Source of the DNA: Paulinella micropora
Lineage: Eukaryota > Cercozoa > Imbricatea > Euglyphida
DNA length: 36,760 nucleotides
NCBI GenBank assembly: GCA_009731375.1
Contig: BJOX01000002.1
Location: 934,763-971,522, forward strand
Direction: 5' to 3'
The position numbers and the translations under genes are program-made. A model generated the notes under the pieces. It searched no databases. It saw only the letters and a list, made by a program, of their open reading frames with translations, and was not told the DNA's origin. Each line of letters opens with the position of its first letter. The stretch's first letter is position 1. Shown here piece after piece: positions 19,434 through 27,129 of the stretch.

Positions 19434-19468
19434 GATGTTTGTTGAAGACGTAGTCTGAAACAAATGTC
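19434..19468 (-). terminator. 3'-end hairpin A7
   Basis: GATGTTTGTT (19434-19443) pairs with AACAAATGTC (19459-19468), with an inner AGAC/GTCT stem. It overlaps the stop codon of the gene at 19467. It closely copies A4. Confidence 0.7.
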
Positions 19469-19814
19469 AGCCCAAAAACTCTAGGCATACAATAATTCTT
19501 CCCGCTAAATTTCCTGTATCAATATTTCCGCTGTCAGTTTCAAAGACTTTAAATGTATATTGTCCGACGACACCTAAATTATAACTAAGGTTTGAAATGT
19601 TTGCTAGATTACTATCAGCGAATGTGCCGATAATTTCAATTCTGTCCATATAAAGAATTCTGGTTTTGGTTTCCGTCTGGTCGTTCGTATAATGAATAAA
19701 CTTAACATTCATTTTGGTCGGTGTGAATGACATTTGAATATTTTTATTAAATGTTTTGCTTCCAACAAAATCATTGCTCAGAAAAATAATCTTTTGGTAT
19801 TTGAGCTCCGTCAT
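19467..19814 (-). CDS. Unknown 115-residue protein, probably beta-rich
   Basis: An intact frame (MTELKYQKIIFLSNDFVGSK ... GRIIVCLEFLG). Alternating hydrophobic and polar residues (TKMNVKFIHYTNDQTETKTR, GVVGQYTFKVFETD) suggest a beta sandwich. Its place beside ATPase and capsid genes and its end in an A-type hairpin suggest a small virion protein, but no family is recognised. The start is shared with a divergent intergenic region that also serves the + strand gene at 19878. Confidence 0.55.
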   Translation of the reverse strand: MTELKYQKIIFLSNDFVGSKTFNKNIQMSFTPTKMNVKFIHYTNDQTETKTRILYMDRIEIIGTFADSNLANISNLSYNLGVVGQYTFKVFETDSGNIDTGNLAGRIIVCLEFLG

Positions 19815-19877
19815 TCTGACTACGCTTGCTTCGCCACTTCGTGCTTTGTGGTTAAAATATATAAATATAGATATAAG

Positions 19878-20129
19878 ATGATAAAAATTTTATTAATATT
19901 TGTTGGGTCTGTGTTAGGTCGGACGGCCTGCGACTTTTACTCGCGGGTAAGCGAAAAAAAGAATGAGAGTTGTGCTTATTGTATAAAGCAAGGTATTGAA
20001 ACTAAATTTAAATGTGTGTATAAGCCTATGAGTGATTGGTGTATTAGTTTTGATGAAGCCCTGCCGTTAATTTGCTCAAATGATGCTATGTGGTATAAAA
20101 TCCACTTATACGAGTGCTCACTTCTTTGA
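19878..20129 (+). CDS. Secreted Cys-rich protein, PSI-like cysteine pattern
   Basis: 83 codons on the strand opposite to its neighbours. The first ~17 residues (MIKILLIFVGSVLGRTA) look like a signal peptide. Seven cysteines follow at residues 18, 32, 35, 46, 55, 66 and 80. The spacing C...CxxC...C...WC resembles the PSI domain of plexins and integrins. PSI domains are extracellular disulphide knots; finding one here would point to capture from a host receptor or to a surface glycoprotein. After the TGA, a different frame near 20239-20290 has a hydrophobic run (VIMAIIIPI) then basic residues, which may be a lost membrane anchor. The ATG at 19734 in the same frame is rejected because it overlaps the divergent gene. 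Confidence 0.5.
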   Translation: MIKILLIFVGSVLGRTACDFYSRVSEKKNESCAYCIKQGIETKFKCVYKPMSDWCISFDEALPLICSNDAMWYKIHLYECSLL

Positions 20130-20315
20130 ACTAGAAGGTGATGGAAGGCAAATTCCTATGAGTAAAGTCAAAATTCCAACATAAGTGTTAGCAACCTCAC
20201 AAGGTAAGTTCTTTTCAGATAGCCTCACGATACAAAGGGTTATAATGGCAATAATAATACCCATTTGAAATAAGTATTTAATAAGTCGGCTGTCGGTCGG
20301 TCTGTTTTTTATACA
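20130..20315 (+). other. Short region after the Cys-rich gene
   Basis: This stretch has no intact gene. It may contain the frameshifted end of the Cys-rich gene (hydrophobic segment near 20239-20265). GTCGGCTGTCGGTCGGTC at 20285-20302 is a small direct repeat. Confidence 0.35.
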
Positions 20316-20471
20316 TCAACAATTCCAGTTATCTTCCAATTCGTGCTCTACTTTTTTTTCCTCAGTCTTTAGTTCTACTTCAAGAACACGTGACTTTAAT
20401 TCGGGAGTTAGTTCGCCGTCCATATCCATAATCGGCGGTGGTCTGTGAAGTCTAGTTGTATTATTGGACAT
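20316..20471 (-). CDS. 51-residue acidic protein overlapping the fibre stop
   Basis: The ATG at 20469-20471 overlaps the last codons and stop of the fibre gene (stop at 20461-20463), an arrangement that suits coupled translation or one transcript. The protein starts MSNNTTRLHRPPPIMDMDGE and then is a charged helix (ELKSRVLEVELKTEEKKVEH) ending in DNWNC. It is too short to classify. Confidence 0.4.
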   Translation of the reverse strand: MSNNTTRLHRPPPIMDMDGELTPELKSRVLEVELKTEEKKVEHELEDNWNC

Positions 20472-23400
20472 TAGGAAACACGACTGCTCGTACTTCTGCT
20501 AATTGGTTTGCTTGGTCTTGTAATACATTACGTAAAGTTTTATTTTCTTTTTCTAAATTAACTAACTTGTCTGATAATTGTTGAACCGCTTTAATTAATG
20601 GGGCGATAAACTCGGAATAACCTATACTATAACCGACATCACCACTATCAACACATTTAACATCTTCTGGATTAACACTCACACCCTTCAATTCGCATTC
20701 TTTTCTTTGCTTTGGACACGGAACCATAATTGTTTCTTTTATAAAACCGCCAAAATCTAGCATATCCATTTCTGTTAGTATGTCCTCTAATTCTTGTGCT
20801 ATTAAGCCAGTCCTACATTTTTTTTATCATCAATCATACGATAGCAGACTGGATTTAACTTATTAATAAAATCTAAGCCTAAGCATTCCTTTATATCTTC
20901 TTTTTTTCTTCTGTCTGAATATTGAATTGGATTAGACAATACCCATAATTGTCCATCGCTCCCTCTCAAAGACATTATAGCAGTATTCGAATTATTCTCC
21001 CATATGAAACCATTAGTTGAGCTAGCAGCCACTCTAAATCTTATAGAATGAGAAGATACACCTCCGCCTACTCCACCTGCTGGTGCTGTTCCTCCACTCA
21101 TTGTTTTACCCGTCCCAGACTGAGACATATAAATGCCCCAGTTTGAATCACTGGTATCCCACATAAATATTCCTCTCGCATTCGTCCCGTCTGTTTGTCC
21201 TTGAATTCCTATTTTCGCTCCATTAGTAGTTGTGGTCGTTAGCAACCCAGAGTATGTAATCCCCGCATTTGCAGTTATTAATCCTTTTGTCCATGAAGTT
21301 CCGTTTGCGCAATTCAATGACATTAATAGTTGCTCCCCTGAATTCTCCCATATAAAACCCATCGTAGAATCATTAGCAACCCTAAAACGAAAACTATACG
21401 AAGCAAAATCATTTCCTGAAACGGCTAAACCATTTGCCAAACTTCTAGTGTTTCCACCTCCACCAGATGCTGCATAAATTCCCCAACTTGTATTGGTGGT
21501 ATCCCATAGAAATATTTCTTTTGCATTTGTTCCGTCTGTTAGTCCCTGAATTCCTATTTTCACCCCACTGGCATTCGTTACTGACGTTAGCGTGCCAGTG
21601 TATGTAATCCCCGCATTTGCAGTTAGTAATCCTGCTGTGCTTATATTTATCGCCTCAGACCATGTTATATTGCTTCCTGCTGTTATTCCTGATTTATAGT
21701 TAAAAGCAAGTTTGTTTGAGTTTTTGTATATTTGAAAGTTTGAACCAGCATTACTTGATTTCCAGTTTGAGCCGTCATAATAAGCATCAAAACTTAAGCC
21801 TATATTGTCGTGTGCCCAGTTCAATAATTGAAATGTTGGATAAGCATCCGCCGTTGTTATTGCTTGTAAGTGTGCCCCTCCGATATTTGAAGCCGTCCCG
21901 TATAATTCTAAGCCCCCTGTCGCCCCATTTGCTGATTTCGTTGTATTGCCTATGATTATTGGCTTACCTGATGCTGTTGTTATTTTGTCGCTCGTTGTTA
22001 ATGTAGTCGTAGTTATTCCTGCGGTTGAAGTAATTGTTCCAGCACTTGTTATGTTGTTTGAGTTCATATCCAAAGCACCATAAAACCGCATACCGCCAGC
22101 ATTGTTAAAACTGAAAATGTCAGATGAAGCACTTTTATTATCCAAAAGTTTTGAAATATAAAGTCCCGCCCCTTTTACATCAATGCTACATTCGTGAATA
22201 CATAACCTCTTTGGTCTGCGGTTCCACTTGTAGCGGTATTTAGAGAAAATAAGAAATATTGATAATCACCAGTTGTCTGCGAAAAGAATATATCTCCTCC
22301 ATTTTGGTTTAATATCCTCGCCCCATTATATGTAATATTTCCACCATTAATGATTTCTTGATTATTAAAATCAGCCGTTTGTGTTAAAGTTAGATATTTT
22401 ATCGTAGTGCTCGTCCCGTTGAATGTTTTAATTCCTGTTATTGTTTGGTCTCCTGTTAGTTTCACGCAATTGTCATCCAGATATTGCCTATTTACCGCTT
22501 CATTCGCATTTTGTGGTGCTCCTAGATTAACAATCCGACTGCTATTACAATATAATCCAGTAGCATTAAACCACGAAACAATCGTCCCATCAATAATAAA
22601 ACTTATTTTTTTCGCAGAAATTTCAAAGTTGTAATATGTTGCAGTTTTCATATCCAAACTAGCAATTGACCCGATATTACTGGTAGAATTGAAAACGATG
22701 AATGTGCCCTTTGTTGTTGAATTGATTGAATTTCCAGTAATTTCAACACCACTGCTATATGTCTTAATTCCTGCTATGGTTTGTTTCCTGAGGTTTTAAC
22801 TGCCGAAGTATCAAGAACAGAAACATCCACACCATCAACAAGATTTACATTTGTTATGCTTTGGTTTCCCATATTTAGCCCTCCTGTCATACTAGCAGTG
22901 CCGTCTAATCTAAGAAAGGGTGATGCCACGTTTCTCCATTGTCCTGTGCTATAAATGAGTACTTGATTATCTGATGCTGTTGTTATAATCACATCGCTAT
23001 GTGTATCGATACTTCCACTCGCCGACACTTTCGCGTTGTTGGAGTCGTGCTCTGATAGCCAAGTTGTGAAAGACCTACCATTTAGTTGATTTACATTTGT
23101 TATGCTTTGGCTTTTCATATCAAGACCCGCACTCGCATTTATTATACTGCTAAATGTTTTAATTCCTCCTATGGTTTGGTCTCCTGTTAGTTTGACCACC
23201 GAACCATCAACTGCGAGATTAGCGAGATTAATTCCATTATATGTAGAAGCCCCTGAAATAGCATAACCGCCCATATTTAGTCCTCCTGTCATACTGGCTG
23301 TGCCGTCTAATCTAAGAAAGGGTGAAGTGGTGTTTCTCAATTGTCCCGTGCTATACATAAGCAGTTGGTTATCTGCTGGGAAGCCTGATATTGTCACATC

Positions 23401-24057
23401 GCTGTGGCTATCTATGCTTACACTCGCTGAAACTTTATCATTATTATCTTGATGCTCAAATATCCATTCATCAACATCTTTGGTATTTAGTAAATTAACT
23501 CCTGTTATATTCTTCCTTCCCATACTAATATTGCCGAATTCATCAACATTTATCGGAAATGTTTTATTTACCCAGTTTATTGAATTATATGTCAGATAAC
23601 TATTAGTGGCTATCGGCGCGGTTATAACCACATCTGAAAGTGTATCAATTGAACCAAGGGTTGTATTCTTCCATTCGCCTTCTACGTCCTTGTAAGTTAA
23701 GTATTGTCCGCTCGCTTGTGCAAATATGTTTGTGTCTATCAAATTATATAAACTGGTTTGGTGCGGATTGGAAGTATTGCTTCTGTGTTGAGTTGAGGCT
23801 TTGACTTCGTCGTTGTCCCTCACTCGTTGCTCTGTATAGTATAAATTGTTTCCTTCTTTGATGTCCGTCGTTGATTTTAAAGCGAGCCGTGTATCAAATC
23901 GCGCATCAGTATAATAAAGATGTATTGGGTCGGAATCTTCTGGCACTCTGTCTGTATTCAGACCGACTATGTTTGTGTTCGTTATGTCTAAGTTTGCTAT
24001 TGATAGGCTGTCTGTCGCAATTTCTGACAAGCCGAGTAATGATTTATATTGCGACAT
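20461..24057 (-). pseudogene. Long phage-tail-like fibre with C-terminal S74 chaperone domain, several frameshifts
   Basis: Four consecutive frames (22774-24057, 22175-22657, 20802-22145, 20461-20769) form one ~1200-codon gene. The N-terminus (MSQYKSLLGLSEIATDSLSI, HLYYTDARFDTRLALKS) resembles phage tail-fibre heads. The shaft has repeats: FLRLDGTASMTGGLNMG twice, KLTGDQTIGGIKTF and a close variant, SID(S/T)HSDV three times, and two ~90-residue modules with KIGIQGxTDGTNA and WGIY. The C-terminus has YSDRRKKEDIKECLGL with Ser and Lys in the places of the S74 catalytic pair. This is the intramolecular chaperone that trimerises fibres and then cuts itself off. The last frame is a coiled coil (FIAPLIKAVQQLSDKLVNLE). 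Breaks lie near 22770, 22170 and 20790. It would be the receptor-binding fibre of the particle. Confidence 0.75.
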
Positions 24058-24148
24058 TGTATATGAATTATTTTTAACTTTTTATTTTTGTTAAATTATA
24101 CTTACAAAAAATACAATTATTTTGTGTAATATCATTAGTCGGTAAACA
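24058..24148. promoter_or_regulatory. Divergent intergenic region
   Basis: 91 bp of AT-rich DNA between the start of the fibre gene (leftward) and that of the gene at 24149 (rightward). TATA-like runs occur on both sides. The TCTA module is absent, so these two genes appear to use another promoter class. Confidence 0.4.
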
Positions 24149-24688
24149 ATGCCGTCAAAAGAGGCTTCAAAAGAAAACTGGAAGAAAGCAGTTCAAGCAA
24201 ACAGAGCAAATGCTGAACGTAGAAAGGACGAGTGGGCACGTGAAAGGCTTCGTAAAAAAGGAGAATTAAAAGAAGCATCAGTGGAAGAACTTATTGAGAC
24301 AGATGCTGAAGTTGGTGTTGCGAAAGAAATACTTAAAAATCCTGAGATTGAAGATGAATCAAGCGAAAGCGATAGCAAAATTGATATGTCTGAGGTTATT
24401 GCAAATCATATGCTTAGAAAGATAAAAAAGAATGCCAGAAAGCCCAAGAAGNNNNNNNNNNAAAAGCCCAAGGAGAAAACCACAAAGAAAGCACCACAAC
24501 CCAAGAAGCCAGAGAATGACAGCGAAGAAGAAGAAAGTGAGAGAGAAAGCGAAGATTATGAAACAACAGGCGAAAAACAGCGAGGTGGTAAAAAAAGAAA
24601 TGAAAAAATATCAGTTAATGTATATAACAATACACCCAAGAATAAAGAAAAAAGTAAGGAAGCAGAAAAGATATTTTTGAAATTCTAA
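24149..24688 (+). CDS. Charged Lys/Glu-rich protein of unknown function
   Basis: 179 codons including four unknown residues from a 10-N gap at 24452-24461. The N-terminal half is helical and charged (SKENWKKAVQANRANAERRK, ERLRKKGELKEASVEELIET). The middle is acidic, and the C-terminal half is strongly basic (RKIKKNARKPKK, KPKEKTTKK). The gap is flanked by repeats of AAGCCCAAG, so it may be a collapsed Lys-Pro repeat. The stop codon TAA is formed inside ATTCTAAAATATCA, the start motif of the integrase gene 5 bp downstream. A DNA-binding or chromatin role is possible from composition only. Confidence 0.5.
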   Translation: MPSKEASKENWKKAVQANRANAERRKDEWARERLRKKGELKEASVEELIETDAEVGVAKEILKNPEIEDESSESDSKIDMSEVIANHMLRKIKKNARKPKKXXXXKPKEKTTKKAPQPKKPENDSEEEESERESEDYETTGEKQRGGKKRNEKISVNVYNNTPKNKEKSKEAEKIFLKF

Positions 24689-24695
24689 AATATCA
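24678..24695 (+). promoter_or_regulatory. Start motif B6 (TCTA) before the integrase
   Basis: AAATTCTAAAATATCA directly precedes the integrase ATG at 24696. Only the 3' arm of the module is present, because the 5' half is replaced by the coding end of the upstream gene. Confidence 0.55.
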
Positions 24696-25696
24696 ATGGA
24701 TCACAAACACACAACTAGTAATATTAATGCACAGGATAAGGATACACAACTAGAAGATACTCCGCGAGGCGAACCAACAGAGGAAGAACGGACAAGCAGT
24801 GCTCAAGAATTATTTCATCAGGCTAAGCCTAGGACTAGAGGGACTACAATATGGGCTGATAAGGTATTAGATATGGTTAATATTGATTTAATGGATATGA
24901 GTAAGGTTGCTACAAAAAATAAAAATTATAATTTTGCCCTTATTTGGATTGATATTCATAGTCGTTATGCTTATGCGATACCTATAAAAAATAAATTTTC
25001 AACCACCGTTTTAGATGCTCTCAAGAAATTACCAAAGCCTAAAGCATACATATCGGACAATGGGGGGGAGTTTAAAGGTGTTGTTGGTGAGTGGATGAGA
25101 AATAATGGTATTGAGCAATTTTTATGGTTGAAGTAGGCGATCATAATTCGTTAGGTATTGTTGATAGATTTGTTAGAACACTAAGAGAAAGATTACACGT
25201 ATTATGGGCTTTTAATCGTAATTTTGATTGGATAAGTTATATTGAAGATGTTGTTTATTATTATAACAAGAAAGAAAGGTCAGCGATTAAAGCGGCACCA
25301 ATTGATGTATTTAAAGGAAATGATATTAGCCAACAACATAGATATGTATATGTTGATAAATATTTATTTGGTTTCAAAGAGGGAGACAGAGTTAGAAAAT
25401 TAAACAAGAAACACATTCTAGAAAAGGGAGGAAAGACATGGAGCAAGCAAATCTACACCGTCAAAGCCCGTAAGGGATACCGGATTGTATTAACAAATGA
25501 TGATATAGTGCCACCACGACATTTATTAAAGACAGATGCAACTAACGAACCGGAAGAGACAGATATTAATAAAGAACTAAAGCAACTAACTAAAGAAAAA
25601 CAAAGAAAGCATTTACTTAAACGAGAGGAGATAGACCCTGCCAACATCAGAACTTCTTCCCGACAAAGGAAGAAAAAAGAAATAATGGACTTGTAG
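24696..25696 (+). pseudogene. RVE-type (retroviral-like) integrase, one frameshift
   Basis: The first frame (24696-25136) has the core strand VNIDLMDMSKVATKNKNYNF with the first catalytic Asp, IDIHSRYAYAIPIKNK, and KAYISDNGGEFKGVVGEW with the second Asp. The second frame (25124-25696) continues with DHNSLGIVDRFVRTLRERLH, where retroviral enzymes have Glu and this copy has Asp. The C-terminal SH3-like region shows GFKEGDRVRKLNKKHILEKG and KTWSKQIYTV. The basic tail ends RQRKKKEIMDL. No chromodomain is visible. The protein would join the element's ends to host DNA with a 6-bp stagger. The shift lies near 25120-25136. The zinc-binding N-terminal domain is not obvious. Confidence 0.82.
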
Positions 25697-25701
25697 TAAT
25701 A

Positions 25702-26215
25702 TTATTTCTTGAAATGATAGGTGGCAAACTTTGAATACACAGGGACCTTAGTGTGTATGTAGTACCCCTTTACCGCCGACCAAGAATGAAACACGTGGAT
25801 AACATTCTTAGAATCGATGGTGACAAAATAAACTTTTGCCTCTCCAGGGCTCTTCATGAATTTCGCCTCAGCCCTGTTATTCCCTGGCTTGATGAAAACA
25901 AGGTCTGGTGTCTTGTTATCGTTGACAAACTCGACGAAACACTTACTTTCTTCACGATGCTTTAGTGGGGACAGCACCTGCGCTTCGTATAGTTATATTG
26001 CATTTAAAGCATTTGAAACAGCACCAACATCCTCCTCTTCGACTTCGTGAAGTGGGCGTTTCGCATCGGGAGTGGTCGGCTCTGCGGTCGGCTCTGCGGT
26101 CGGCTCAGCTGGCTGATTGTCTGGCTTCTTCTTTGGGGCATTGTACCTGCCCACACACCAAAAAGCACAAAAAGCATGTGTGGGCAGTGTCTTGAAGCCG
26201 TTTTTTATGTTTCAT
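25702..26215 (-). pseudogene. Unknown protein with an AEPT repeat, frameshifted
   Basis: The last frame (25702-25977) is open and reads MLSPLKHREESKCFVEFVND ... VPVYSKFATYHFKK, a beta-rich pattern without known motifs. Upstream, other frames hold a Pro/Glu/Thr repeat (AEPTAEPTAEPT) and a Cys-containing segment (HAFCAFWCVGRYNAPKKK). A possible start is the ATG at 26213-26215. The gene converges on the integrase gene, with 5 bp between the stops. Function is unknown. Confidence 0.4.
26147..26187. repeat. Perfect 11-bp-stem hairpin
   Basis: CTGCCCACACA (26147-26157) pairs with TGTGTGGGCAG (26177-26187) around an A-rich 19-nt loop. It lies inside the probable coding region of the AEPT gene, so it may be selected as RNA structure or be an insertion. 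Confidence 0.6.
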
Positions 26216-26348
26216 AAATAAGGAAATAAATAAAACAAATTTGAAATAGTCAAGTAATAAGTGTGCTTTTATGTTGTAGTGAAATGTGTGTCGTGTTCAT
26301 TGATGAGAAGTGAGCAGGTAGGCAGACAGCACAGATCACACAACCATT

Positions 26349-26838
26349 TTACTCCACTTGGGCTCTCACTTCATTAACATACAACTTATACTTAACTATA
26401 ACTTCATCAAATGTATCACCTTTTTCAATTAAATTACGTGCGAAATTTTCCTCTTGGCGAGACATTGGAAATTTATTTTTTTCTAACCACTTTTCCAAAA
26501 ATGCTATTTCTTTCTTAGTCTCTTTTTCTTTTCTAAGTCTCTGCCTCTTAACTTTTCTCTCTTCTTCCATTCGTCTTTTGTCTTCTTTTAGTTCCTCATA
26601 TCTCTGATTAACTGCTTCCAGTCTTGATTCAACATCGTAAAGTTCTCGTGTCAATAATCTTATTTTTTTGGACAAGTTTTTTTTCTTAGTTTCCAAATAT
26701 ATTTTGTCAGAAATGATTTTTTTTGTTGCTCTTGTCAGAATAATAATCAATCCAATTATTTTCTTCTCTTTGTATTTCTAACTCACTTTCGCTTGACATT
26801 TCAGCCTCTTTGGCTTCATAATCAATAAATTCGCTCAT
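26349..26838 (-). pseudogene. Coiled-coil protein upstream of the AEPT gene, frameshifted
   Basis: The start is probably the ATG at 26836-26838 (MSEFIDYEAKEAEMSSESEL, an acidic N-terminus ending NNWIDYYSD). A frame change near 26715-26745 (T-rich run) leads into the open frame 26349-26750. This is a Lys/Arg/Glu heptad-rich helix (SRLEAVNQRYEELKEDKRRM) followed by a folded-looking end (RNLIEKGDTFDEVIVKYKLY). Small acidic-then-coiled-coil proteins often accompany PolB in Polinton-like viruses, but no function is assigned. Confidence 0.5.
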
Positions 26839-26865
26839 CTCTTCTGCGAGAAAGTAGGCCAAAAC

Positions 26866-26899
26866 TGCGAAAACGTAGAAATGTTTCTGTGCTTTCGCA
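26866..26899. promoter_or_regulatory. Hairpin upstream of the coiled-coil gene
   Basis: TGCGAAAACGTAGAAA (26866-26881) pairs with TTTCTGTGCTTTCGCA (26884-26899) with three mismatched or wobble positions and a 2-nt loop. It is 28 bp before the start codon. Confidence 0.5.
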
Positions 26900-27129
26900 T
26901 TTTCTCAGAAAAAACCATGTGATAACATTGCGCATTGACTGAGGAGAAAAACACAACACAAAAAAGTTATTTTGTTACCCTTCTCGTGGCATGGTGATGG
27001 GTAGTGTAATTAGTAAGTTGGTGGTGTTGTCCATCATTGTCGGCGGTTCAACTCTTGATAAACCATTCTTTACCCGATGCATTTTTTTTCTCTTTTTTTT
27101 TCTCTTTTTGTAAATTCCTTTTTTGTTGT
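26900..27129. other. Intergenic region between PolB and the coiled-coil gene
   Basis: AT-rich with T-runs. No gene or clear hairpin was seen. It may hold the PolB 3' end and the promoter of the downstream gene. Confidence 0.4.

Noticed and set aside
20461-24057. Bacterial prophage or contamination, because of tail-fibre and S74 motifs
   Set aside because: The gene lies between Polinton hallmark genes within matching terminal repeats, and no phage head, portal or tail genes are present.
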